Below are positions 55,001 through 63,700 of a DNA stretch of 64,000 nucleotides, in pieces. The notes beneath the pieces were generated by a model. The model was not told the DNA's origin, made no database searches, and was given only the letters and a program-made list of their open reading frames with translations. The position numbers and the translations under genes are program-made. Numbering within the stretch: the first letter of the stretch is position 1; the number at the start of each line of letters is the position of its first letter. Source of the stretch: Xenorhabdus miraniensis (GTDB taxonomy: Bacteria > Pseudomonadota > Gammaproteobacteria > Enterobacterales > Enterobacteriaceae); assembly GCF_002632615.1 (NCBI RefSeq), contig NZ_NITZ01000003.1, positions 248,001 to 312,000 of the forward strand, given 5' to 3'.

Positions 55001-57796
55001 ACCTTGCTCAGCATTACGCCCATGACATTGATATACCAAGGTATCGGTATACAGTGCTCGTAATATTGCCGCATCAGGGTGTTGCTCAATGGCAGGATCA
55101 AGCAGGGAATTGACATCAAGCCCCGTATTGATATTGGCTGAATGTTGCACAGATTTATCCACAGGGTAACTGTAATGCTGCTTATCAAATGGATAGAGTG
55201 GAGCATGGCATTTACTCCCTGTGAACGGGAAAAGGTGTTGCCAATCAAGATGTGCCCCAGCGCAGTAAAGCTGCATGAGTGCCGTTTGCTGAACGGTCTC
55301 TGGAGAGCCTTGGCGATGCGCACTGGCAACCCAGGTTTCCTGTGGCAGACTGACACGCCGCCCGATCCCCGTTAACGGGGCATCAGCGCCGAATTCTACG
55401 AATAATGCAACACCTTGCTGGCGGGCAAATTCAATGGCTTGATAATAGCGTACGGTTTGGCGCATATGGTTACGCCAGTAGTCTGGTGAACCCAATTGCT
55501 CATAAGTTGCAATATTTGCCGTTAGGGTAGAAATTAGTGGAATTTCTCCCGATGTAGGCTGTAACTGGCGACAACGCAGAGAAAATGTCTCCAGAATGGG
55601 ATCAAGCATGGCTGAATGGGCTGCACAGGCAATATTAATACGCTGGCAACGAATCTGTTGTTGTTCCAAACGTTGTGCCAGAGTATCAATTTCCGTCTTC
55701 GTACCGGCCCAAACCCAGTGTTGTGGGCCATTGCAAACCGCCAGATCCAATGCCAGTGAACGAGTAAAGGGAAGAATATCTTCTTTGTTGGCAAAAACTG
55801 CCAGCATCGCTCCTTCTTGAGAGCAGCTTTGCATTAATTTGCCCCGTATCGCGACTAGCGGCATCATTTGTTCAGGCGTGAAGACACCGGCAACAACGGC
55901 AGCGGCAAATTCTCCGACAGAGTGCCCCAGTACGTAATCAGGCTTTAATCCAAGGGCCCGCCAATGTGCCGCCAGCGCAATTTGATGGGCCACAATTGCT
56001 GGTTGTGCGTATTCAGTAGTCGCTAATGCGGCATCATGTTCTCCGAACATCACTGCCTTTAACGGCAATGCCAATTCGGAGGTACAGGCGGCACAACAAC
56101 GATCCAACATAGCGGCAAAAACAGGAGAACCGGCATACATAGCCTTTCCCATGCCAGCCCATTGGCAACCCTGACCGCTGAATTGCCAAAGTTGCTTGTT
56201 TTCGCTATTGACTTGCCCGCTAAAAATGTTTGGTGTCGGGCTATTGCTCGCAAAAGCGGATAAGCTCGTGGCACTTTGTGGTGTCAATGTAAGTGCTAAA
56301 CGCCAGGTGAGTGAAAGGTCACGCCCTTGCAATGCAGTCCAGGCCAGATCTGCATAATGTTCTGGCTTAGCATGAAGTGCTGCCGCGTAGCGTTGTGCCA
56401 ATTGACGCAATGAGACTTCGGAAGCAGCAGAGAGCAATAACGGCGAAATTTGTGGATTATGAACACGGCGATGATGTAATTCTTCTGGCAATGATTGCAC
56501 CACAATATGACAGTTAGTGCCGCCAATACCGAACGAAGAAACGCCTGCGGTGCGCAATTCTTGCGTCCAGCGCTGTCCTTGCGTTGCTAGCCTGAATGGG
56601 CTTTCTTCCAGCCGCAATGCCGGGTTTGGTTGCTGTACATTGATTGTGGGCGGAATGTAACTATGCCAGACAGACAGAACCGTCTTGATCAGGCTGGCAA
56701 TGCCCGCGGCAGTATCAAGATGGCCTATATTGCTTTTCACTGAACCAAGGTAACAAGGTGGTATTGTCACATTGCGGTCAGAGAATATACTGCGTAACGC
56801 GTCAACTTCTATCGGATCGCCAAGAGGCGTTCCTGTACCGTGCGCTTCAATCATGCCGACATCATCAATACTGACATCTGCCAGTTGTAATGCTTCAGTA
56901 ATCACACGGCGTTGACCATTAACCGAAGGAGCAGTAAAGCCAACTTTTTCGTTGCCATCATTATTAATTGCACTGCCACGTAATACCGCCATGATGGGAT
57001 CTCCATCGCGTAAAGCATCACTCAGGCGTTTCAGCGTGACAACACCAACGCCATTACCACCGTAGGTGCCATTTGCCTGGCTATCAAAGGGGCGGCAATG
57101 TCCGTCAGGCGAGAAGATCATACCGGGTTGATACAAGTAACCGCTTTCTTGTGGGAAAGAAACGGCTACACCACCCGCCAGTGCCATGTCACACTCTCCG
57201 GCACGCAGGTTCTCACAAGCCATATGCACGGCAACCAGTGAACTTGAACACGCTGTTTGTACTGTTAGTGCAGGGCCTTTCAGGTTTAATTTATAGGCAG
57301 TACGGGTCGCAAGATAATCTTTATCGTTGCTGATTAGTGCCTGTAGTCCTTTAACCTGACCAACATTGGTCATCGTGAATTGTGACCATGAAGGCCAGGT
57401 ACTAACCCGGCTACTACCGAAAACGCCTGTTTTCAGTCGTACGTTACGTGGCGCATAACCTGCATGTTCAAGAGCATGCCAGGCTGTTTGAAGGAATAGA
57501 CGCTGTTGGGGATCGAGCATCTCTGCTTCCTGGCGTGAATAGCCAAACAGCGTGGCGTCAAATTGTTCCGCATTCTCCAATATCGCTGCTTGATTGACAA
57601 AGTATTCACTATCAATGACTTCAGGAGGGATACCTGCATCCAACAATGTTTGACGGGAGAGTGTGGTAGTACATTCAACCCCGTGTTGCAGGTTATACCA
57701 GAAAGTCTCGCTATCTGGTGCCTGTGGAAAGCGGCAGGCAAGGCCAATCACTGCGATGGGATCACAATTATCGTAGTGAGGCGTTAAATCAGTCAT
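46025..57796 (-). CDS. irp1: Irp1/HMWP1-like hybrid PKS-NRPS with an extra Cy-A-PCP module
   Basis: 3923-aa megasynthase. Order and approximate residues: KS 10-435 (Cys183, His319, His359); AT 535-870 (Ser625 in GHSVG); a 340-residue stretch holding only the helical lead-in of a methyltransferase; KR 1222-1405 (GGMGGIG); ACP near Ser1517; Cy 1575-2010 (DLLQFDVQS); methyltransferase 2200-2435 (LEVGAGTG at 2263); PCP near Ser2532; second Cy 2600-3020 (DLLVADGKS); A domain 3050-3550 (FTSGSTGKPKG); PCP near Ser3602; TE 3655-3920 (Ser3729 in GWSFG). Yersinia HMWP1 (3163 aa) has a complete PKS methyltransferase and goes straight from its PCP to TE. Here that methyltransferase core is missing and a whole cyclising module is added. 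It should extend the salicyl-bis-thiazoline chain with malonate, a C-methylated thiazoline and a further Cys-derived ring before release. Confidence 0.93.
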   Translation of the reverse strand: MTDLTPHYDNCDPIAVIGLACRFPQAPDSETFWYNLQHGVECTTTLSRQTLLDAGIPPEVIDSEYFVNQAAILENAEQFDATLFGYSRQEAEMLDPQQRLFLQTAWHALEHAGYAPRNVRLKTGVFGSSRVSTWPSWSQFTMTNVGQVKGLQALISNDKDYLATRTAYKLNLKGPALTVQTACSSSLVAVHMACENLRAGECDMALAGGVAVSFPQESGYLYQPGMIFSPDGHCRPFDSQANGTYGGNGVGVVTLKRLSDALRDGDPIMAVLRGSAINNDGNEKVGFTAPSVNGQRRVITEALQLADVSIDDVGMIEAHGTGTPLGDPIEVDALRSIFSDRNVTIPPCYLGSVKSNIGHLDTAAGIASLIKTVLSVWHSYIPPTINVQQPNPALRLEESPFRLATQGQRWTQELRTAGVSSFGIGGTNCHIVVQSLPEELHHRRVHNPQISPLLLSAASEVSLRQLAQRYAAALHAKPEHYADLAWTALQGRDLSLTWRLALTLTPQSATSLSAFASNSPTPNIFSGQVNSENKQLWQFSGQGCQWAGMGKAMYAGSPVFAAMLDRCCAACTSELALPLKAVMFGEHDAALATTEYAQPAIVAHQIALAAHWRALGLKPDYVLGHSVGEFAAAVVAGVFTPEQMMPLVAIRGKLMQSCSQEGAMLAVFANKEDILPFTRSLALDLAVCNGPQHWVWAGTKTEIDTLAQRLEQQQIRCQRINIACAAHSAMLDPILETFSLRCRQLQPTSGEIPLISTLTANIATYEQLGSPDYWRNHMRQTVRYYQAIEFARQQGVALFVEFGADAPLTGIGRRVSLPQETWVASAHRQGSPETVQQTALMQLYCAGAHLDWQHLFPFTGSKCHAPLYPFDKQHYSYPVDKSVQHSANINTGLDVNSLLDPAIEQHPDAAILRALYTDTLVYQCHGRNAEQGFSAIDTIRAGRLQPCWRFLLEQLLTYSVQQGYYQEVFGPTVSKMYRPLRALPYAKRRSLESHLLAAFPALIYAGERLFALLSDRADLPRQVVATQPITKSWLPAPQPCPDTHYALHWRTINTANKPGSSTAYTLRSSTANDEIIHHWRQAGINLQPESGNTILLLQGNDVVELCDQVISELKRDETATLTVITCCAQPESTLSKADINPAQYAVWALLRVAVEEYPHRHIQAIDIADINDAAALSLAFGYLDKRHHEHNCWLRVRGNQVSVPVLQRQPLALSQQPMSIPHQGWHIVTGGMGGIGQISIRWLLTQGVRKVAVFARRKNTDWDAFVQELSLSIECEIRWINVDVTDTPALLDAVQTLAQEDDIAGAIHAAGIADHTRLTELGRPHLSQMLSVKAHSASALQAVLQQHNARYLLLHASAASMLGAQGQGAYAIANACLESLALTAPNQLTVKALVWGVWSGIGMASDRRLVEKLAQDGMLPFSVNEGIWHFNQSLRTTSPCYLAMRLDEHHPDILRRLQADITHMAATSASSPSADNTLYQDSEQRLNWLRQRVATLLRLEQPDHLKLQQDLLQFGLDSLLFLDLNTVIHQQFGIRLTAEQAYKNMTLEGLNALIGDALPEQSAVSSQPEFIIDSSQRHAPFPLTPIQHAYWIGRTQAIDFGGVACHVLFEWDLALNNFDIQRFEKAWNALIQRHGMLRMVVDEEGQQRILPETPWYALSQDDLRVLDDTACEQALAQRRHTLSYQVPPAEQWPLFEVSISLLPNERCRLHMNLDLLQFDVQSFRIMMDDLQLAYRQQPLAPQAFTFRDYVMAEQAQRESKEWRASWSYWQEQLPSLSPAPKLPLNPQLPQRSQPQFTTYEGRLAQSDWQILKQSWKKWGVTSSAGLLTLFAHTLEWYSRHPLFTLNLTFFNRQPFHPEVQNLIGDFTSVMLMDFDLRKTTSLRASMEKTQALLWQRLSHNHVNGVEVLRELGRQQNGESQSRQPLTPVVFTSMLGMAQEGVAIKQSITQLLGDPVFVLSQTPQVWLDHQVMEVDGDLLFNWYCMDDVLEPGVIEALFAAYNALLVQICRQPEHMECYDLHIPPAGYTRYDFWPQHPELRQAEQNLRAKPEIRLAEIRPHQDETQGYNLWLVAEDNLSLSLPEPLIINTDVLPLPTLTEQQSFERSWQHIEQQALFGLSQTLLRHSLFTYPQQCHAREEIEQRLQLAPQYRRLLTQWLTLLTHHGLIEKTADGYRCLQPLSHMPAPTAKLDDAVWCQTISRYVATCIEQHDTLLAGRSNALELLFADKQTTASLYSENPALRCLNQAAAEIIQQLSQTSEHFTILEVGAGTGATSEKVLKHNAQSIASYHFTDVSPLFLDDARQLLNHYGETVKFALFDINQRIDFSQHPESGYDLIMAVNVLHDAIHLKNTLQRLSRLLKPGGWLLIIESTKRESAMQLASVGFIEGINAWSDDRGDSALLELTDWRKCLEKSGYRVSLEWPGQDGPELHQQLILARAEQQARLNISEIAAQFSTLPYSLHIQQQEQLPLTALPLIVTAKESMVQPLTTETAQPETEDDQLHDIEQQVIALWNSLLPQPIQRYSDFFQSGGDSLIATRMVVQLRRQGYEQANLQQLFEHPKLSEFCRTLKVVETNSATLTTLHSTESHSTESHAAEPASEQILPLTALQYAYWLGESELFQFGNGIAHFYAELAINGLDLPRFTTAWNRVINHHAQLRGYVKDGQYHILPEVSCYTPTVIDCRDMMPNERETQLDNARDILRTQGVPSDNWPLFDLTLYHTDDRTHLLHLTIDLLVADGKSLTLILRDLHHWYQEPNWQPAPPAATIGDYIQALEDEKVGETWQQSRQYWLDRLPLLPDAPVLPLKDHQSQQLDQQCLTGYINPQQWQRLQQRAAEHRVSPSQVMLTLFAHILSVWSNNEHFTINVLHGNRLLMPQHCDMLVGNLSTTSLLEVDLRNIAGFSDAVSRIQKQWLADLQHALFDGQLVLREKNQHRHNLNAGMPIVFNDTTGTAGKGPSGLGTLNLFGAQTPHVYLDCMLISGSDGGVTLQWAILPQLFQPQVAENMFAHYQASVIALLEPDYQWNAPLPDWLPASDRTLCQNSNATKNSFPPHTLCSLIEQAVNRYPQHIAVVDTARQIDYRTLWSQSLALAAHLQAQENQTSSLVGVVMEKGWEQVVAVLAILLAGRAYLPIDASYPQQRIHQLLTSGEVDTVLTQPKFAQQMSGSDAVQVISLDETLLNGLPVNTGEQSLFAHPEDLAYVIFTSGSTGKPKGVMIDHQGAVNTILDINQRIALNEHDSVLAISELTFDLSVYDLFGTLSCGAKLVMPSPGDSRQPDKLLAWLQQEAVTVWNSVPAFVQLLEEYARSYPHSLNSLRWILMSGDWVPTHLPARLYALHPELNLLSLGGATEASIWSIAYPIAQVDPNWRSIPYGKPLANQTFYVLNPSLSPCPVWVTGELYIGGQGLAQGYWADSEKTEQAFITHPQTGERLYRTGDLGRWRPDGNIEFLGRNDHQIKIRGYRIELGEIEHRLCEHPDIQQALVFAHTTSTGALQLVAGLRLTGDTPVSTELLPVLPHWLQQTLPVWMCPQRFIILDAIPVSDNGKIDRRTLVTLVEKAQEINSVPLTATLNATGQAVLSLWESVLEQQAINVHESFFTLGGDSLAAVRLMVKINQAFNRQYPLSLLQTYDTVQSLAEFIEHQPENTCQSVILNKGNTEQPALFIVHPIGGHLLGYRHLAANFNSQCIVGLAFAPDSLNIGEPSVAALAANYINQIRTFQPKGPYALAGWSFGGLVAYEMAHQLRTAGESVSHCILIDSFAPNVRTDLTLNDTFCHRHFLLDLQGQFPDLKLDNSAIAANTEAFLQALHEALPQSAQIDGSLTALYAVWRHNLSALLGYCPPQTSQPFCLIRAAQALPDFMDYLDPTTLTATDLGWQAFGPVNVTQLDGDHYSLFQHKHVGSLVACLKDILSSAPTIAPVKENI
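50005..50049. repeat. 15-bp in-frame repeat in an irp1 linker
   Basis: Two identical units (tgattcagttgaatg) and one diverged, encoding HSTES-HSTES-HAAEP, in the linker exactly between the old PCP and the added Cy domain. Confidence 0.85.
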
Positions 57797-60700
57797 TGTG
57801 CAGCTCCTTTATGACGTTTTTCCCGTTGTTGCAGACGCTTTTGTTGTTGACGCTGGCGAGGAGTCATCGACGGGTGATTCCCTTCGCAGGAATCTTTTCG
57901 GCAGCGTAAGCTGAGTGTCTCTGGTGTTGGATAAGCGAATAAATCAGTAACGGCAAGATGATGAAAACCCGCATGTTGTAATTTGCCGTGTAGTTGAATT
58001 AGCTGTAGCGAGTTAGCTCCAGCCTCAAAAAAGTTTTGTTGGGCATTGATAGGATGATTTGTTACAGATAAAAACAGGCGCTGAATTTCACAGCATGTTT
58101 CACTGCCTATTATTTGTGGCTCGCATCCTTCCGAACGCGGTGATGGTGTAATAGCAACAGAAACGTTATCTTCAGGCGTCAGGCATTGCTGGCGTGGCAT
58201 CAGTTGTTCCAACGCTGAATGCCAGCTTTCTGGCTGTGCTGCGAGGGTACGCAATAACGCCATATAGCTGTTGAACATGTTTTGTAACTGATGTGGTTCA
58301 AATAATTCTTCGACCGCATCCCAGTTCAGACAAAGCTCATTGTCAGATTCATAAACCTGATGATCCAACCAGATTTGTGGGGTTTGCGAGATGCCCCAAA
58401 CGGGTTTCATCCATGATGAACGTGAAAGGAATTGCCCTTCATGTGTCCCCAATGCGCTGGTGAAAACGACCGGCATAATGGCTGCATCAGGGCCACGACT
58501 CTGTGCCAGCTCACGCATCACTCTGATCGCTGAAATATGGCGGTGATCCAGATCCTGCCATAATTGTTGTTGCAGCCGCCGTGTGCTTGATAACCAATCG
58601 TTTTCCGGGTGCCACGCCAGTAGGGACAGTGAAGTAAAATCACCCAGAATATGTTTAATGTCCTCATGCCAGTGCGGGCGATCGAACAGGGTAAGATTGA
58701 GGGTTAACTCCGGTCTGGTGCTGAATGCGGACAGAACGGCTGCATAAGCTGCAATTAAGAGCGCAGAAGGGGTTATCTGATGGGGCGCAGCATATTGCTT
58801 TAACTGATCCCATTCATGAGCAGATAATCGGTCGCTATAGCGCACAAAACGCGGAGATTGAACGCCTTCCGGTGCAATGCGCAATGGCAATTGCGGTGCC
58901 AGCGGCAATGTTCTTACCTGCTCCTGCCAATATTGCAGCGAACTCTGATGCGCTGACGTTTGTTGCTGGCGTAACACACAATCCCGGAATGTGACTTTCA
59001 GTGGCGGCAATTCGTGTTGTTCGTCGAGATATAGCTGTTCTAATTCAGCCAGCAATATCTGCATACTCAGCCCATCTAATAACAAATTATCCAGACTGAC
59101 AAATAGCCGGGAAACAAGCTTGTTGTCTTGTGCAAGCTGAAAATCGAACACTGGCCAGTGGCTGGCATCCAAAACCTGATGTGACAGACGGTCGCGTAAT
59201 GTGTCTGCCTCACTAATATCAGTAAATTGGTGCTGTTTAACCGAAAATATTGAGACATCTTGCAATATCTGTTGCTGTCCATTGATAACAATCGTTCTAA
59301 GCACAGGATGACGCTGGATCAGGTGATTTAACACCCGGTTAAGACGTTGAACGTCTAACTGTTCTATCCGGTATTCGATAAAGAAATGTGCCCCAACACC
59401 ACTTAGGGCAAAACCAGGATGGCGTCCAACCAGATAGGCTTGCTGAATTTCAGTTAATGGGAACGGCTGATATTCATCCTGTTCTTTTGGTATTGAATAG
59501 GGTTCTGATGAAGTTTCAGACAGAGGAACCAGTGTAGCGGCAAATGCAGTCAATTGCGGGTTACGGAAAAGATGCCCAAGTTCGCCTTTGAAACCTTGTT
59601 GTGTCAGTTCACCAATCAGACGCGTAGCCAGAAGACTGTCACCGCCAAGTTGAAAGAAGTCACTGTTACGGCCTAACAGCTCTGTATTTAGCAGGCGTAA
59701 CCAAATATTGGCAACGATTTGTTCCACCGCATTAAATGAGGCCACTTCATGCTGATGTGGCATTTCTGTTTTTGTGACAGGCTGTATGGCTTGCGATAGC
59801 GCCTTACGATCAATTTTGCCGTTAGGGGTTAGCGGCAAACGAGGAAGAATATGCAAACGTTGTGGGATCATATATCCCGGCAGATGTTGCGCCAACACAG
59901 ATTTAATTTTTTCCCGATCAGGGATCATGACGTTGTCACTTACCTGCATCAATAACACACTAAGATTACCGATAGTAATTGGTGTTTCCGTTTGTAGTGG
60001 AAGAAGAGGTAACCACTGCGATGCAGAACGTAGTTGAATACCGTGAGGTGAGAGCAGTTCAGTTGTAATCAAAGAGAGGGAGGAAGCTTGTTGCAACTCC
60101 ATTGCCAATACCAACGCACCTGGTTGTGCCAGGGGGAGCAAAGCGTTAATGCAATTTGCTGGATCTTCCTCACGGTGTAATACATTGTTTAGCAGGATGA
60201 TATCTGCCTGATGCTGTAGCGACTCAGAAATTTGTTCTGACCAATATTGCACTGATGCGTGAGTATAACCACTTAACCGTGTCTGCATCTGGTTGATCAG
60301 TGCCTGAGAACGTTCAAAACCGAGATAAGACAGATGCTGGTCTGTAATATGTTCTGCCAGCCACTGAGCACAGAAACCGCTGCGGGCATCGAATTCCATC
60401 AAAGTTACAGGGCGTTGTAATCGTTGGGAGAGAGCAACGATTACCTGTTTTAATCCTGCCAACCATTGCTGGGTTTCTGGCAGTGCGAAGAGCTGTTGTT
60501 CCGGTGCGAATTGCGGATCATCGAGCAATGTGACTGCTGTCTGTTGTCCGGTAAGAATACTGTGTAGTACAGAATGCCAGCGTTCGGGGATACATCCTGC
60601 TTCACTATTGAATATAGTGGGGGTATTGAATGTAGTGGGGGACACGACGATCTGATATACATGATGTGTGGACTCAGCCAATAGATTACATTGGCAAAGA

Positions 60701-63700
60701 TACGTCAACATACGGGCAAACCAGTTATGGTATTCCGGTTGAGCCTGATAATATTTCAGACAATCGCTGAACGACTGGGGTGAAGTAAACGTCATGCCGT
60801 GACGTGACAGATGTTCCAGCAGAAATAGTGCAACTTGTGGCTCACTGTTATCATCGGTTATTGCCCGCGCTGCGGGAAACAGATCACGATAGTTTGTGGG
60901 TAATTGTGGGGCACGAGTTACACGTTGGCATAAAGTATCGCCTTCCAACTCAAGGAATGCCACCAGCGATTTCTCTTTTTCGCCATGAGCTAAGGCAACC
61001 CCTTTATTGATACCGATTACTTGATTGAGGGCCGCATCAATTTCTCCTAACTCAATTCGGTAGCCACCAATTTTCACCTGGCTATCGCGGCGTCCCATAA
61101 ATTCAAGCCAGCCTTCGGGATGGTAGCAGCCCAGATCACCCGTACGGTACCAGCGCTCTCCCTGATCAATGACAAATTGGGCGGAAGTGCGTTCTTCATC
61201 ATTAAAATAGCCTAATGCTACACCGGCACCACCAATCCAAAGTTCACCGACAACCCAGTCAGGACAATCACGGCCATCTTCACCCACTACACGGTAACGT
61301 TGGTTAGCCAAAGGATAACCATAAGGAATAGAGCGCCATTGTGCGTTAATCCCTTTGACGATGTATTCATTCGACCAGATAGCGGCTTCCGTTGCACCGC
61401 CCATCGCACTTAACACACCATCAGGATTGAACGCACGGTAACGTTCAGGCAGTGACAAGCCGATCCAGTCCCCGGATAACATCACGGTACGAAGAGCTTT
61501 CGGCGCATCTACCTCCATCCCTTCGCAATAGGTTAGTAACATATCAAACAATGCCGGCACGCTATTCCATAACGTAACATTGTGCTGCTCGATCAGCATT
61601 TCCCAGGTTGATGGGTCGCGGCGCTGGGCTTCGTTAATTAATACCAGCGCCCCTCCGGCACTGAGGATGCCGAAAATATCATAAACGGAGAGGTCGAAAT
61701 GCAGGGCAGAGAGTGCCAACAATCGGTCACTGCTTTGAACATGATGACGGTGATTGATGTCCAGACAGGTATTAAGTGCGCTTTGATGGCTGATAACCAC
61801 ACCTTTTGGCATTCCGGTTGAACCAGAGGTATAGATGATATAAGCCGGATCAGTCACGGCACGTTCAGCCATGTTTGCTAAAGGCAGTAATTGCTCATTC
61901 TGATGCCAGGAAATGCAATGTATATCTTGTGACCAAGAGCTATTTTGTAACCAAGAACTATTTTGTGACCAAGAACTATTCTGTGACCAAGAACTATTCT
62001 GTTGTTCAGAGTCAATAATAACAACATTGATCCCGGCACTTTCACAGATAACACGACGTCGGTTTAAGGGTTGATCGAAAGGAACCGGGACGTAAACACC
62101 GCCAGCATAAAGTATTGCTAATACAGCGACAATTTGTCCGATACCTTTTTCCATACTAATGGCAACCCGATCTCCCGGCATAACCGACATATTTTGCAGT
62201 ACAGCGGCTAATCGGCGGGCTGCCAGACTGAGTTCGCCATAACTCATTTTGTTATTATGAGTCACCAAAGCAACAGCATTGGGTGTGCGTTCTGCCTGTA
62301 TGAACACCTCTTCATGCAGCAGGGCATTGGGTAGTGTTTTAACCGTGTTATTGATTTGGTGCCGCAAATGGGATTGCGATTCGGGCATCAAATCTGGCAG
62401 CTTTTGGTTCCACTGCGCCGCGTTTTCCGTCAGGTTTTCAATCAGTTCCTGATAGGCGGTGAATAAGGTATCCATTAAGCCATCAGGAAAGAGTTCATCG
62501 TTGCTGTCCCACTGAATATTCAGAGCGTTTTCATGCTCAAATGCAACGAAATCCAGCCATACCTGAGGTGTTTGTGATATTCCCCAACTTGGTTTTCCCA
62601 GAACATCACGGGTATTTTCACCATATAAAGGGCGGCCTAAATTGCTGGTAAACACAATGGGTGCGCCGTGTGGATGGTTGCCTCGTTTCTTGAGTTCACG
62701 CAGAACTTCTACACCAGACCAGTGACGATGTTCGTAAGCTTCGGCAAATGTTGCCTGTGCATCCTGTGCCAATTGGCAGAACGGTAAATTATCACCAGGA
62801 ATATCCAACAGCAGAATGTTGGTAAAATCGGCCAGCATGTTATCAACTGCGGTATGCAGCGGAGCCCTGTCAAATAGCGTTAGGTTGAACAACAAGCGTG
62901 TTGCACTGCTCCAGCGACATAATAAAGCCGCAAATGCGGTCGCCAATGACATCGTTGGCGTAACCCCATTTTGTTGGGCGAGCTGCTTAAATCGTTCCCA
63001 ATGTTCTGGCGCTAAACGAAAACGTCTGCGCTGAATCAGGACATTTTTTATTAGGGCAGGGTCTTGAGCCAAAGGCAGTTGAGGAGCAAGTGGCAGAATG
63101 TCTAACCGGTTACGCCAGAAGACTTCTGCTTCTTGTCGGGCCTGCTTAAATTGGGTCTGATATTGTGTTAGATAACTGCAAAAATCATAGCCAGAAGGAA
63201 TTGCAGGCAGGCTACGTTTGGCAATTAATGCTGCCAGTTCGGTAAAGAATAGACTGAAACTGGCAGCATCCATGATCAGTAAATCGATATTGGTATGCAG
63301 ACGATGTTGATTATCACCAAACAGACTAAGCTGAATATCGAAAGTTTCTCCTTCTTCAACTTGTAATACCCGGTGACTGAGCTGTTCACGTAGGTTGTTC
63401 AGCGCTTGTTGCTGTTCACTTACTGCCAGATTACGTAGATCGTGAACAGTGAGTTTTTTCCAGTAAGCACTGGTCATGCCTTGTTGACGGCCATCTGGCA
63501 AAAAACGAACGCGCAACATCGGATGCCGTTGAATCAGTACATGAATCGCCGCTTCTAACTGTTCAGGTTTCAGCCCAACACCATCAAATTCCTGATACAG
63601 ATGGCATCCGACTCCCCCCAAGGTTTGTTCCGGTGAACGTCCAACAAAATAAGCATGTTGGACTGCCGTCAACGGGAATGGATGGGCATCTGCAATCAGT

